Of a stretch of 64,000 nt of DNA, positions 10,870-23,322 are shown piece after piece (positions within the stretch are counted from its first letter, which is position 1; the number at the start of each line of letters is the position of its first letter). The notes beneath the pieces were generated by a model. It was not told the origin of the DNA, did no database searches, and saw nothing but the letters and a program-made list of their open reading frames with translations. Made by a program: the position numbers and the translations under genes. The stretch spans positions 310,001-374,000 of the forward strand of contig CAJNDS010002402.1 in the NCBI GenBank assembly GCA_905221605.1, read 5' to 3'. This DNA is from Symbiodinium natans. Lineage: Eukaryota; Sar; Dinophyceae; Suessiales; Symbiodiniaceae.

Positions 10870-12671
10870 CGGCAAACCTAGAAACCTTGAAGCTTCGTAC
10901 GGTCACATGTTCGGAAACGAAGGGAGCAAAGGGCAGCAGTTGCAATCTGGAGATGGCGGCTGCGAGGGGTCCTTCAGCGTCCTTCAGCTTGCTCATGATG
11001 GGAATGGTAAGGTTGTTTCCCATTAGGCATCATTCGGGGCTTTCAGATTTAGGTTGGTGCAGGTTGTGCTTTAGGAATTCTGGGGATTCTGGGACAGGCG
11101 AGGGTTCAGGTGTGCAGTGTAAGTCGAAAGTTCTTCGGAGCACAAGGTCTCCTTGGTTCCATCTGCACAGGGCTTGTCACGTCAGTTTATCATCCGTAGC
11201 TGCAAGTCAAGGATTAGGCAGGTAAGGCCGTGCCAACTTAGCGCGTTGTCAGTATGTGGCGGAGCATCTGACAATCTGAGCTCCAGGTTATGACATGTCT
11301 TCACTCAAGGGCGTAAATAGCTTGGGATTACGGGCCTCGGCTCATTATTTCTACCTTTTACAGAGGGCTGAATTAGGGCTGAAGGTTCCGTGTGTTTCGC
11401 CTTATCGGGTTCCAAGTCGGATATGTGTATTCCTGGCAGAATTTTTCTAGAAACTATGTCAGCATCTTCATAAGGCAGAGACGTATGAGCCTATTGTTTC
11501 AAGCCATGCGTGTTCTTATTGCTAAGAACCTATAAACAACCCTGACATCGGATTCGCCATCAGTTCCAAAGCGCTGAGGATGGGTGTTGTATTGGAATAC
11601 ATCAGTAGTAATCCTTCTGAGTAGTTTGGTGTCGAGCCAAGTTCTTCGTCAAGCCTCTTGCATGAAATTGAATGTCCAAAAGTATGACTTCAAATAAAGT
11701 CACAGTGAAAGCTTGGAGCTTAAAGCGATGGTTCATCTTTGACCACACGCCCCAGAAACTCCGGAATGACTCCGGAAAGAAGTGTTGGTAGTTTTTTGTT
11801 GTTTGGCCGGGCGCGGTCTTTGTTGTAGCCTCGGACTCCGGAACAGTTGCCGCGTTTAATGAAGATCGGAAGAAGCTTCTACTGGTACTTGTAGCTAGTC
11901 TCCTCAAAGCTCCTTTCCTCCGTTATCTTGATTGCTTTCAAGATCAGCTGTTAAGCAGGCGAAGAAATATCAAACTTCAACAATACGCATATGTCGGCAT
12001 ATGCTTACAGTTGCATGTTCAGAGTTTGGTCGTAGCCACGAAAGTCGAGGAACTTGGCATTGTTCGTTGTAACTGGCACCTTGACCTGCAGCCCAAATAC
12101 GAAGTCTTACGTTTGATACACAACTTGGTAAAGATCTCAACCATCTCTGTGTGCCTGTAGTTTTGCTCCGTGCCCTTCACTGCAACAGAAGCCTAGGTTT
12201 CAGCACTTTGAACTCGGGAAGTTGCAAAGGTATTGACGGATATACAGATCTAGTTAAAAGTGGATGAGCCTCGAGTTATATTCTGATCAGATAAGTATAG
12301 AATAGTTTCACCGTGTTTCAGTGAAAGCATCAATCGTGTAAGTGACGAAGAACCCCCCCCCCCCTGCCCAAGTCAAGATGTTGCGGTGGAGCATGCGGAA
12401 GGGGGATAGTGTCCATATCGCAAGAAGAAGTGCGGTCAACAATGCATATACACATAAAACCCACATCTTCTCAATCGAATTCCCCACTTGTCGGAATCTC
12501 TGAGTTCATTTTTCAGAAAGTTTTCTTCTTGTTTCTTATGTACTAAGGCGGCCTCGCTCCTCGGCAAAGACGCTGCGGGTCTCTTCGGGCCCAAGGAGGA
12601 AGCCAAAGAAAGCGCCGAGTCGGCAGAGGCAGAGGCCGAGCAAAGTTCTAAGAGCTTAAGTCGTTCCTCAT

Positions 12672-12701
12672 GAGGGTTTAGGGTTTAGGCTTTAGGGTTT
12701 C
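12672..12701 (+). repeat. Interstitial telomere-like repeat (TTTAGGG type)
   Basis: Four consecutive, slightly degenerate TTTAGGG units read on the + strand. TTTAGGG is the plant-type telomere unit, also reported for dinoflagellates. A second block in the opposite orientation lies at about 45.2 kb. Confidence 0.7.
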
Positions 12702-13085
12702 ATTAGGGGCATTGCAAGCATGAAGCATTTTTGAAGCATTGAGCCACCGAAAGTTTGCCTTTCCGGACTTGAGCGCTGCCGAGCCCGAAGGAGGAGGGAG
12801 CTCCGTCTCCTGCGCAGCCCTCACAGCCAGCGCCAGCGAGCGTTCCTGTTGTACGGGCCCTATACTGCAGATGCCGTCAGAGGCAGCCTTACGGCAACCT
12901 GTGCCCTTTGGCGGTTCGACAGTTTTGCGGGGGTTTCGCAGCTTCGCGTGGTTTCGCCCTTGGCCACTCGCCTGTTTAGGCGCTATCGCCCGAAGAGGCA
13001 CGAGCTGCAGAGCAGGCGCTGAGGAGTTTGTATCACTCCGCCTTTACATGATGTGCATGGATGTGCTGTTGTCGGTCCTGTCCAA

Positions 13086-13743
13086 GTCGCAGCCTGCGAG
13101 CCGACTTGTGAGGCCGCTGCAGCAGAGACAGCTTACCAGAATTTCTGGGTCCAGCCATTCGGCGGCAGTTTGGGTGCATGTCAGGGTTCGGATGCCCCAC
13201 TGCCAAGATCTACCAAGGCGGCAAATGGCTTCGCTGATGTCTCTGTACCAGCAGGGCCACTCCTTGCAGCAAGAAAGAAAGACGGTAAAAAACCAGGACA
13301 GGCAGCCCTGCTTACTTCCTTGGTTTTGATTGCCAGATATACAGGAGCCGAAGGCTTTTCAGCCCAGTGCCTGTGAGGATTACTGGGAGGGGGACTGGAG
13401 ATGCAGCAAGTGCGGAGACCATCAGTTTGCCCGAAACCGGGAGTGCAGGCGGGCCCTGCAGCGCTTTCTCGAACCTCGAAGCAGCCTTGCAGCCTTGTTC
13501 TTTCAAGGAACTGTGGCGCCGATCGCACTTCCTAGCCATCGACCGTGGGAGAAGGTGCCCGCATGGGCGCACCAGTGGTCAGCATGGTCAGCCAAGCAGC
13601 TTCTTTGCAGGTCTCTGTCGCCTGAGAGGCAATGTTAGTGTATCTTTAGACTCGACTCAAAAGAAGCTCCCGTACCCGGACCGTACCATACTTCACCCTA
13701 CCTCACAGAAGCTGACAGGCTGCAGCTCCAGCAGCCCTCATGA
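13086..13743 (+). CDS. RanBP2-type zinc-finger protein, 3' exons
   Basis: Three exons join in frame: about 13086-13301, 13345-13452 and 13639-13743 (TGA 13741). Both introns are GC-AG (13302-13344, only 43 bp; 13453-13638). The middle exon holds the finger: Gly-Asp-Trp-Arg-Cys-Ser-Lys-Cys, ten residues, Cys-Arg-Arg. The fourth zinc-binding Cys is the first codon of the last exon, which strongly supports the join. RanBP2-type fingers commonly bind single-stranded RNA, often at splice sites, or ubiquitin. The usual Asn after the second Cys pair member is Gln here, which may alter RNA contact. The upstream exon is Ala/Pro-rich and Lys-rich near its end. The gene start is not identified; the acidic frame at 12.55 kb may belong to it. 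Confidence 0.7.
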
Positions 13744-14722
13744 CCCTTAGCCCAAACACAGTAGGACCGTGTCACCCGAGCATACTGGTGTGCGGCCTGC
13801 TGTTCTATACTTAGCTCAAAAGGATGCCTTTGCTGCATTGTGTCGCATCGTAGCTAGCTTTTGACACTGACTTGATGCTGCCAAGATCTGCTAACCTCTG
13901 TTATGGAAAGCTCTTCGTGTTGTGCTTGTCGGCTTGGATGTGGCTCAGAACTTGACGTGGTAGTGGGTATGTGATCAAAATGAAGCAACAGTAGAGCAAC
14001 TGCTTCGGGCCTCACCCGCCAAGTGCCCTCCTCGGCTGCGTGCTCGCGCACGCGCTGACCGTTCGAACGATTCTGTGATGCCTCGAATTGCCTCAGGTTG
14101 TCCAGGACCTCAACATATGGGTCATGCCGCATCAGCCGAAGTGTCTTGTGCTCAGCGTGCTCAACCTAGTGGTTAACACGGTTTTAAGCAGTTCGTTTAG
14201 ATCTCCGAGGCCTCAAACTAGTCAGCAGCCAGCGGCCCAGCCCGGTGCGTCTTGCTTGGAATGGCAATCTTCAGTTCGACAATTTGAGGCAAAGCTCCAG
14301 CTCCCGGAGTGGAACCTGGCAGGCAGACGTGCAATTGGGAGATTCCTTCGGGGGGGCCTCATTCTTGCCCTGTGCAAGACATCGAACGTGGCAGGTTCCG
14401 AGGATTTTCACTTGCGGCGCTTCGCCGCAGGACCTGGTGCTGGCCTCTCCTCACTGGGACTCTGGCACGTCTGTCAATGCGTTTTGATGCCAAGGTGTTG
14501 TGGACACCTGCAGAGCAGTGGAAGCGGTCGTTCGGCCCTCACTCAAATCACACTTCAACAGCCCAACATGAGAATCCTTGTCCTTGTCGCTTGACTCTAA
14601 TCATGCCGCGAGGCTGGGTAAAAACCAGGCACACATCTCCAAATCCAGAGGCGAGGCAGCGTGGTGCCGGGCACGATGTGTGCATCTGTGAGATTTTGTG
14701 AGCTTTGTGCTGCTTGGCCGTA

Positions 14723-17700
14723 GGTGGCTTGGTTGGCCTAGTCAACATGGGCAACACCTGCTTCATGAATGCTGGGCTTCAGTGCCTGAGGTGGAGACAA
14801 GAGCACATGTGCCTGCGGGTGTGGTGTGCGACATGCTTGCAGAGTGGCATAGTTGCTTGCGGCCGCGCCAGTCACATTGAACCCATCAGCGCGTACTTCC
14901 TGACGGGTAAGTATGCTGAGGACTGGGCTGAGAGATAAAGCTGCTTTGGGGTCTCTTCCCAGTCTTCCGGTGCAATGCTGATGTCGGCAGGAGCTTAATC
15001 CCAGCAATCCGTACGGGACTGGCGGGTGCGATCCCCGGAAATAGCTTGCCTAAGCTCAGGATAAGCTGTGTTTGATTGTGTTGAGTTTCTGGCTTCGCTT
15101 CAGAGCCCAGTCCACATGTTTGCGAGGCTCAAGCAGCAGTAGCATGTGATGCATGACACAGCATACCACCGCTAGACCCCGGTCATCTGGGAAGGTCGAC
15201 AGAATTCGTATACCAGAGTTGGTTCGAAGCTCTCCTTCTGCCAGGATGGCCGAAACACGTGCCTCATGCTTGCCCCCCGACATTGAGCTTGTGGTCTTTG
15301 ACATGGCAGGCACCACTGTGGATGACCTTGTCGATGGTGAGCCCTTGGTGATAGCAGCATTCCGAGCAACCTTGAAGGCTTATGATGGCACCGAGGTTGA
15401 TTTTGCCAAAGCTAACGAGGTTCGCGGCTATGAAAAGAAGGAAGCCCTGAAGCTTCTGATGAGCTCGACAAGAGGTGTGAAGGCTGAAGACATTGCGCAA
15501 AGCGAGGTCGACTTGGTATACAAGACCTTTGAATCCGAGCTCGAAAAGCTCAGTTGCAGCATCAACAGCGAGATCAAAGGAGCTTCTGCATGTTTCGAAG
15601 AACTGAAGCAGCGGGGCATCAAGGTTTGTGTCGGATCTGGCTTCCCGGCGCACGTCGTGGAAAGCATTGTGAAAAACCTTGGCTGGTCTGTGGATGGCTG
15701 TTTCTCCTCTGCTGCGCTGGGGGCCGGTCGCCCGGACCCTATAATGATCCACACGGCCATGAAGAGCTGCGGTGTGGAGAGCCCGAAAAGGGTAGTAAAG
15801 GTTGGCGATACGAAGGTGGACGTGGAGGAAGGCAAGAATGCCGGCAGCTGGACGGTGTCTGTGCTCAGCGGGACGCAGCCTCGAGAGAAGCTGGAGACAG
15901 CCCATCCCGACTTCATCATTCAGTCTGTAGCCGAGCTTAAGGGCTTATTCAGCCCTGCCAGTTAGATCCAAGGCTCCTTTAGCTGGGTGTGTGCTTGTGG
16001 TGACGTCGCCGATGCAAAGTCGTCGCCAGTCACCCTCCCATAGGTACCAGCGTGTATATAGATGTTAAGCAAAGGGCTGGGGCAAAAAGTGCCAACTGTG
16101 GATTGATGCGGCCAGGATGCGGCAGGGACATCTCGAGTGTTCATACTTTCTGACATGGATTGGTGTGCTGTTTTGAGAAGCGGACAGGCATTTGGCCAAA
16201 GGATTCGCCAAGTTGCAGGACAAAGTCGCCAGGGCTTCGAGGGCTCAGTCGGCTCAGTTTCCACCCCAACTTTGCACGAATTGGCTTTTCTGGATGGCGG
16301 TGTTCAAGGCAGGCGGGGAAGGGGAATTGAAAGAGCAGCGTACTGTACCTCCTGCGTGAAGTTCTCCAGCGCTACATAAATCGAAGTGAGTACCGAGTGG
16401 GGATGCGTTTTCAATCAGACTTTTCCTGGAAACTTCACAATGTGTGGAGTTGATCAGAAGGTCTTAGTGGATAGCAGAATTCAGAGTTTCTTTGCTGGAT
16501 GTTTGGATCGCAAAGTAGGGCCTGACAAAGCCTCTACACAAAAACAAAACTTCTCAAGTGCCTATGGGCACCGGCGAGGTGGCAGGCGCTGTGGCCAATC
16601 TGCCTGGGACGTTTGTTTTGAGGGAGTAGTCCTCCCCAACAGCAGAACGCCTGCATGTGACTCAAAGCATTCTTCAGGGTGTTCGGGCCCTTCTCCTTGC
16701 CATGAGGGAGCTTGGTCTCAATGTGGGCAAAATAGAGTAGACAGCCTAAAGGGGGTGCTTGAGAAGCCTCGAGAGTCGACTCTGTAGCTTTGTGGGATCC
16801 TGGGGGCTGGAAGCGGGTTCTCGGCACATCGATGACTTCCAGGAGATGCTGTGGCAGCGGCGCAGCCGAACTCACTCGCCCTCGCAACTGTATGGTACAC
16901 TATCGAAGTCGGCTGCTTGGAGGGTCCCCCCACATATTGCAAAAGACGGCGCGTGCCTTGCCCGACCCAGGTTTGCAAGACACCTTTTTCGAGATTCAGA
17001 CCAGCAAGATGCACAGGAGAGGTTTTACTGAAGTGCAGCTGCTGAGGGCTGCCACGATACAATGGCATCCTGGGGTCAGGGTTTGGCTCTCCTCCAGAGC
17101 GACACAGACGTTTGTTCGGCAAGGAATCTATGTGGCAGCTAGGGCCAGAGAGCTGTTGGTTTCGAGGAGCTTCTCGCGTACCTGCTGGACGGGTTGCATG
17201 AAGATCTCAACCTCGTCAAGGTAGAGCGCAAGGACCTAGTCATGCACTGTTGCAGTTCTTACAGCGTGCTGAATTCTCCTGACCATCCCTGGGTGTCCGT
17301 ACTCCCGTCTGATCCTGTTTTCACAAAGGACAATCGCAAGAAAGAGTCGGAACCCAAAGTGGATTCAGATGAAGAGGATGAGCGGATGGCTCAGGCTGGC
17401 AATCATCGGGATCAGTCATGTCCTGATCATGCTTGGACTAGCCTGAACCCGCATTCGGGTTGCCACCATACTGTACAGTTGCGAGTCATAAAGGCAACTC
17501 GTGATTTGAAACAGTATGATTCTGCAGATTTTTCGTGGTGGTTGGGGAGGCGACGGGGAGGGTGTGAAAGTGTCAGGCTCATGGATTCACAAAGCTCACA
17601 TGAAATCCCAGGCAACTGTGGTGACACTCAAAGTCTTCCTCAAAGTCTGCTCTGCACTCTCGGCCGTCGTCAGGATTGAGCCGCAAAGCGCGAACGTTCG

Positions 17701-20700
17701 CACGTCTCCTCGACACTAAAGATGTGACAAATGTGGTTTTCATATTTCCGCCCGAGATGATCCAGAGCTTCGAACATCAAAGGTCTTTCAGCACTCATGC
17801 CAGACGGTGAACGCATCAACTGCAGAGACCCCCATGCCCTTGATACTGTTAACACCCAAAAGTGCAAATCTCGAAAAGTAGTGCCAGGACAAGCTTGGCC
17901 AGTCACAGCAGTTCGAGACGTGATGCATGTCAGTTCTGCCTGGAATGTCAAAGTTCCAAGGCTACGTCCGAAGAAGTCGATGCCACTCAGACTTCACATC
18001 TCACACGGCTGAAGAATCTGCAAAAACCATGACATACCGCAACCTTTCTTTCCACGCGCCAATGGCACGATGCTCCAGAAGTGCCATGGGGCCATGCCAA
18101 GATCATTGTATTGTATATTGCAATCAAGCGAGGCTCGTTGTGTAGAATGGATCGCGACGAAAACATCGAGGTACTTCCTGTTCCAGACTGGAAAGGTGCT
18201 GACGCGAAAGTGCCTTTGTTGCGGAGATCTGTAAAGGTTCGCGGGATGGAGATGAAGTCAACCAAGAGGCAGAAGCCCCTCGAAGCTTTGCACCCTCGGG
18301 CTTTTGGCAGGAGAACATCAGACTTGATCCAACAAAAATCCAGCACACTGGTATGTCATGAGGACCGAAAAGTTCTCATCTCACAGAAGGGGACTGAACA
18401 GACACACATTGCGTCTCAAACAGTTGAACCTTCTGCAAGATGCTTATCAATGAGCTGACACACTGCAAGATGTGCATTCCCAGAGCTAGACTCAGCTAGA
18501 CATGCCGAACAGGATGTCAGCAACACTAGATGATTGTGCGGTTCGGTCGTTCTTACGTGCCGTCTTCGTTTGAATCACTTGATGTTGGCTTTGTGCAGCC
18601 TGCTTTTCAGTCTCAAATTAGTCAGTCTCTCTCTCTCTCTCTCCCGCTTTCTCTCTCACTCCGACTCCGTCTCTGTTTTTTCTCGATGGAGGGTGGGGGA
18701 GGGGGAGGTGGGGGTTGGTTGCGATACTCTGACCATGCCCAAAAAGCTTGTATTTACCGCTCTTTTGCGTAGCAGGATGTTTTCACGTTTCTGGAACCAG
18801 ACGCTGTCACACGTCTTCCTAGTTCATGCCATTTGTGAACATGCCCAAGACCTTGCATCTTGGCCTCTCTTTACAACATTGACGTCTGCAACAACAACCA
18901 CTGTCACAAGTGTTCACGCCTGATGCGAACATGCCCAAAAACCGTTGTTTGCAGCGTTTTTGCCTCCGCTATACAACATACTGCAGAAGGATGGTTTGAA
19001 GGTTTTGCGACCCCCCCCAAAAAAAAAAACAAGCAAAAAACAAAAAAGCAAAAAACACCAAACAAGAAAAAAACAAACCATAACACTTGTCGCAGAAAAC
19101 TGGCAAATATTAAAAAAGCAATGAATAGTTCAAGCTCTTCTGAAAACCTACCTTTTCATAGAATTTCTGCCCGAACCTGAGAAAGAAGCTGATTCCATCT
19201 CATTCCTACCCTTCAATTCAAGACAGCGCCTCGTGCGTGTGCTACCTAGTTGGCTCACATGTCCTTCATACCTCTTCTTAGAGCCCTCGCGCTGCCTGGC
19301 CATGTCGCGTTGAAAGCTTCTGCAGCGTTGTGTCCTTGGATAGCCGATTGGCGTGTTGCAAATGTCGAGAGTTTCGAGGTGCCTGGACAATGAGGAGCAG
19401 CATGCGTAAGTATAAGTCGCAAATGTATATTCTCCCCATCCACCACTGCCCGCTCTCTCCGCGAAAACATCTGTGATGTGTCAGCTCGAGCGGGAGAAGG
19501 GCGAAGAGTACGTTGCTGCGCTGCCGCGTCCTCAAGTGTGCGGAGCATGTTACAACATTAGGTGTCGAGGGTCAAAGCCACACAATTTCTTCTCCAACGT
19601 GCCGAGGACTTGGATGAAGCATTTGATGCGGCATAAGTCTGTTCTTGTGGACCTTTTCCAGGCAGGGCCGAGAAGTGCTCATTCATCAAATTGGCGAGCA
19701 GTTTCGACTCGATTCCAGGGTCAGCTCCGCTCACGTCTCACTTGCATCACTTGTGGCCACCAGTCAAAAACCTTCGACCCGCAACTCGGAGCATCTTTGG
19801 CGCCTTGTGTGTTGCACTTCGTGGGTTAACAGCGGCTATGTTTTGACGTAGCTTAGGTACTTGTATATTGCCCTGCCCGTGCATTACGGCATGAACAATC
19901 TGCAGGCCAGGCTGGGCTAGGCTGTGAAGCAACGAGAGTTTCGGATCAGTTTGGTTAAATCATTGAGAGAGAGAGGTCGTGGTATGGGACAACACTCATC
20001 ATGCCTTGGCAAGGATGCGTTGATGCACTTCCTCAAGGAAGAGCACCTCACCGGTGACGAGAGATGGAGGCCCGGGGAAAGAGATGTGGGGGGCTGGAGT
20101 CTCGAGTCCGCGAGACGTTTTCAGTGGGACCTGGTGTGCTCAGGTGTCCCAAGTGCAAGAAGAGAGTGGATTCAATCAAGAAGATCGACCTCTGGAAGCT
20201 TCCACCGGTATCTTGGCAGTAAGCGAAGCATTGTGGGTGTTGGATTCTGAGATGTGTCGGAATGCTTCTGATGCGACGGAGCCATAGCCCCCCCCCTAGG
20301 AACACTTCAAAGGAAAGCACGCTGACACAACAAGAACACGACTTATCACTCCTTTACAGCATCCCCTCAGGTTCTTCTTGTCCACTTGAAAAGATTCGAA
20401 TTTGACACGTCGACGCGCCTGCCTTGGTTCAGCTCCGCTGCTCGAATGCGGCCTGCCCATTTTGGAAGCCCTGCCCGATCTGCTCGTCTCAGGTGCCGCT
20501 TTCGCAAAATCAATGTCAGGCTGAGGCACGTCAAGCCTGAGCCTCATTGGTGGTTGTTCCCGTTGGTTCCATCCCATTCAGGACGCCCCTGAGCATAGAC
20601 TTGTCGAGCTTCGTGAGCTCGCCGCAGAAGGCTCCGTGCTGAGTGCACCTTCCAATGTTGTTGGACGGCTCTTTTGCCTGAATGCGCGGCTTTTACAGGG

Positions 20701-21216
20701 GTCACTGGTGTATGATGTCATTGCGGCCGGAAGCCCATCAATTCCAAAGTCTGTCTGCTTGTTGGTTCTTATTGGTTCGCCTATGTGCACGCCTTTGCGC
20801 AATCTTTTTTTGTCGAAGTTATTGCAGAGCATGTGAGGTGGCGAATCATATAGGGCATGCCGGCCGTGGGCACTATACAGCCATTTGCAGGCCTGGCCTT
20901 TGACCCCTGAAAGGAAGAGGCTACAGCCTGCACTGAACGAGTCTGAAGGCACCACCTACATAATCGTTTCTACCACTTCAATGACACGGACGTGCATGAG
21001 GCCTGCGATGGTGCTAGTGTTGAGGAGAGATTCTCTGTAATCTTTTTGCAGAAGGTCAGAGCGGACGATAACGAGGTCATCACGCGGGAGGCAGTCCACC
21101 GAAACAATGTGCTTGGACTCCACTGCCTCATGTCATCTCATGACGTGCAGGCCTATTTGCTTTTTTTGATGAGACGTGATATTTCGGACTGGGTTCCCTG
21201 GCAGCAGAGCAAGTGA
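14723..21216 (+). CDS. Ubiquitin-specific protease (USP, peptidase C19), many exons
   Basis: A cysteine deubiquitinase read through a series of short exons. The Cys box GLVNMGNTCFMNAGLQCL ends at 14790; a GT-AG intron 14791-14871 restores the next codons. Further USP blocks in order: 14872-~14925; ~16555-16606 (GTGEVAGAV); 16843-~16910 (SPSQLYGTLSK); ~16993-17028 (QQDAQE); ~17170-17220 (LLDGLHEDLN); ~19607-19661 (VLVDLFQ); 19719-19780 (first CxxC and FDP); 19857-19905; 20014-20069; 20144-20207 (second CxxC, CPKCKK); 20371-20414 (HLKRF); 20493-20519; 20582-20630; 20699-20725; 20838-20890 (His box GHYTA); 20949-21054 (YHFNDTD). All joins after 19607 keep phase and rebuild the family consensus. 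Catalytic Cys, His and the Asn/Asp position are all present, so it should be active. The 5' exons and the stretch 17.4-19.6 kb are incompletely resolved. A HAD gene sits inside one intron. Confidence 0.85.
15246..15965 (+). CDS. Phosphonatase-like HAD-superfamily hydrolase
   Basis: Intronless gene of 239 codons. The ATG at 15246 is chosen because the HAD fold begins right after it; in-frame ATG 15153 would add 31 poorly structured residues. Seen: motif I FDMAGTTVDD, with nucleophile Asp19 and Ala in place of the usual second Asp, the signature of the phosphonoacetaldehyde hydrolase branch. Then a helical cap (about 30-95), motif II (VCVGSGFP), GRPDPIM in the motif III area and the acidic motif IV VGDTKVDVEEG. 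The family cleaves C-P bonds of phosphonoacetaldehyde or dephosphorylates related small molecules; the exact substrate is unknown. It lies on the same strand within the ~1.6-kb intron between USP exons ending ~14925 and starting ~16555. GGCTCAAG occurs at 15126-15133. Dinoflagellates live in phosphonate-containing seawater, so a role in phosphonate use is possible but is inference. Confidence 0.85.
   Translation: MAETRASCLPPDIELVVFDMAGTTVDDLVDGEPLVIAAFRATLKAYDGTEVDFAKANEVRGYEKKEALKLLMSSTRGVKAEDIAQSEVDLVYKTFESELEKLSCSINSEIKGASACFEELKQRGIKVCVGSGFPAHVVESIVKNLGWSVDGCFSSAALGAGRPDPIMIHTAMKSCGVESPKRVVKVGDTKVDVEEGKNAGSWTVSVLSGTQPREKLETAHPDFIIQSVAELKGLFSPAS
18627..18660. repeat. (CT)n microsatellite
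   Basis: Pyrimidine run of CT repeats, slightly interrupted, in the large USP intron region. Confidence 0.8.
19012..19083. repeat. A-rich low-complexity tract
   Basis: A run of C followed by about 65 bases made almost entirely of A and C, with G as scattered single bases. It lies within the non-coding part of the USP locus. Confidence 0.8.
20726..20837 (+). other. Example GC-AG intron in the USP gene
   Basis: The exons VYDVIA and VANHIG join across this 112-bp intron at a codon boundary to give the family block before the catalytic His. The intron begins GCCGG and ends GTGAG. The following exon starts with G, as usual in dinoflagellate introns. The same gene has GC donors at 19662, 19781, 19906, 20070, 20415, 20520, 20631 and 20891, and GT donors at 14791 and 20208. 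Confidence 0.75.
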
Positions 21217-23322
21217 AAGCGCAGCAACATTCCTGCCATGTAATTGGAGTCTGGCACATTCCTGCCCGTGTAGTTGAAAGCACATGTCCGCTTTCGGATA
21301 AGTTTCTTGTTTCTTTCTCGATTTTAATTTTGTCGCACAAGTTGCGCGTTCTGTATCCAGGGCATTCTTCGGTTCCAGCAGCCTTGGGGGGAGAGGAGCC
21401 TGGGAATTGTAGCTCTGGGGTATACTGGGTGGGTTCAGTCTTTGCTTGGAGTAGCTGACTTGCATGTCTTCTCCGTGGTTGTTTCCGCAGCCGTCACTGC
21501 GCATCCATGCCCGCACGATGATTATGTCATTCACCAGGCAACGTATCCATGCCATCACGATGATGACCACATCGCCAGCACGTTCACCACGACGATTACG
21601 TGCGTGTTACACACTCTAAACTACTTCAGAAGTCTCCGCCGCTTTTGAAAGCCGAACGATCGGGCCCTGCTCGGAAACATCGCGCCTGCCAGCGTTTTGC
21701 ACATGCTAACCGAAGCGCAATGCTGTTCCGTACCACGCGCGGATTCGACCCAGGAAGCTCAATCCATATCACGCCCAGAGGCAAGGCAGTGTGTCCCATT
21801 GCTACGTGGTGGTTCAGGGTGGTTCGGTACATCGCTCGAGTCTATGATCTGCTAAGTGTGCAGGCGTGGCCACACTACGTCTCCCGGCAGAACTCAGCGA
21901 TGCTGCCTGCAGTCCTGCACCTGGCAAGAGCTGACAAAACGCAGAGTGGCATGAATTAGTTGACCGCATTTGATGTGACCTTGGTGAGCCGCTCCAAGAT
22001 TTGGGAAGCCGTGGGCCGAAAGCCGCAGCCACCAGTTCCAAATGCTCAGGCGCCTTGGCGTCCGCTGTAAAATGCTTACGCTTAAACTTGGTTGCTGTGT
22101 TTTCTGGTTGAGCCGCAACAGCACTTTGTTCCAGCTTCGCGTGCGTGCTGAATTTGGGATGGCCATTGCGATACGTCCCGCCCCATCGCCAGGGACCGGG
22201 CGTGGTACTGCCAGAGCAGCCAAATGAGGCCTCTCAAACAGTCACTAATAGTCGAAGCTCAACATGCACCTGCCATTACCTGGGGGGGGGCCAACCAGGA
22301 CCCCGACTTGCCAGAGAGGTATGCTGGTGGTAGCCCCAGAATGTGGCAACTGGAGTTTTGCGCGTGCCCCAGCCACATGCACGAGATTGGCATGCCCAGG
22401 CTCTGTGGGTTCGGGGTGATCGGGCAGCTAATTTGCGTGTCACAGCTTAGCATGGCAAGACCATCTTCGAATCGTCGAAGTGCACTCAAGAGCTTGAGGT
22501 TAAAGAGAGAGTAGCTCAGCAACCGCTGGACTTGCCAGAAGTTATTTGTGTAATTTTAAGTAGCTCTCGTATCTAGACGATACAGGGAAGCTACTCAAAG
22601 CTTACCAGCTTTGGCGGCAGTCTTCCGTGCCCCAAGGGCACTAGATGCCAAAGCAATGCACAATGCCTGGTTCCGACCAGGCATTGCCTTCAGATTGAAG
22701 TCTGAAAGTGGTCAGATGCCCTGTGCCATCTCTGCCTAGATTCAGATTCACCTATGACCATCCTATGACCGATGGCCAAGAACCCATCATTGATGCACGA
22801 TATCAAGCACATGCAACACTTTAGATGCCCTAGATGCAAGCCTCGAACTTGCGAGCTAGCTGGTGCTTTTGGTCTGATTTTCCCCCTCAGAAGGAGAGGT
22901 GTCTGGCAGGTGCTCTTGCCAGACTGTTGTGACATGTACTCGTCTCAAGAAGCCACAGCTAGACCCAAGCAAACTTGCACTGGGAACAGTGACCGTGCAT
23001 CCAAAAGCCAGAGCCAGAGTAGAGACACGCCCATTATGCAAGGGAAGCGTCGCCACAGCTTTGCCATGGCAGTCAGTCGTAGTCTTGTGCATGCTTGTGC
23101 GCACAAGAGAGCCGCACGTCAAGCTGATCTTTGCAAGTATCCGTGAAGAATCTCAAAGAGCTGCAAACAAGACCAGGCAAGCTGTAGCGAACAAACACGG
23201 AATCGTGCGAAGATTGGACAGCCAGTACGCAAAAGGAAGGGTAGTCAAGAATAAAGTCAAGTTAAGAGACGTTAAAGCCAAAGCTGGCTCATTGAACTTG
23301 TTGGCCATGCTCCACAGCACCA
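21217..23322. other. No recognised gene
   Basis: Short frames only. A Lys/Arg-rich frame at about 23130-23320 could be an exon of the following EH-like gene but shows no motif. A run of eight or nine G lies at about 22281-22289. Confidence 0.4.

Larger units (their letters stand above)
10776..13085. other. Mostly non-coding, relatively AT-rich interval
   Basis: From about 11.2 to 12.48 kb the base composition falls clearly below that of the flanking genes and long open frames are absent. A run of C lies at about 12353-12364. One protein-like frame at 12541-12660 encodes an Ala/Glu/Lys/Ser-rich stretch (contains GKDAAGLFGPKEEAK) that may be an exon of the following zinc-finger gene. It is immediately followed by telomere-like repeats. 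Confidence 0.45.

Noticed and set aside
15264..15919. Long minus-strand frames opposite the HAD gene
   Set aside because: The + strand carries all HAD motifs; the minus-strand frames have none.
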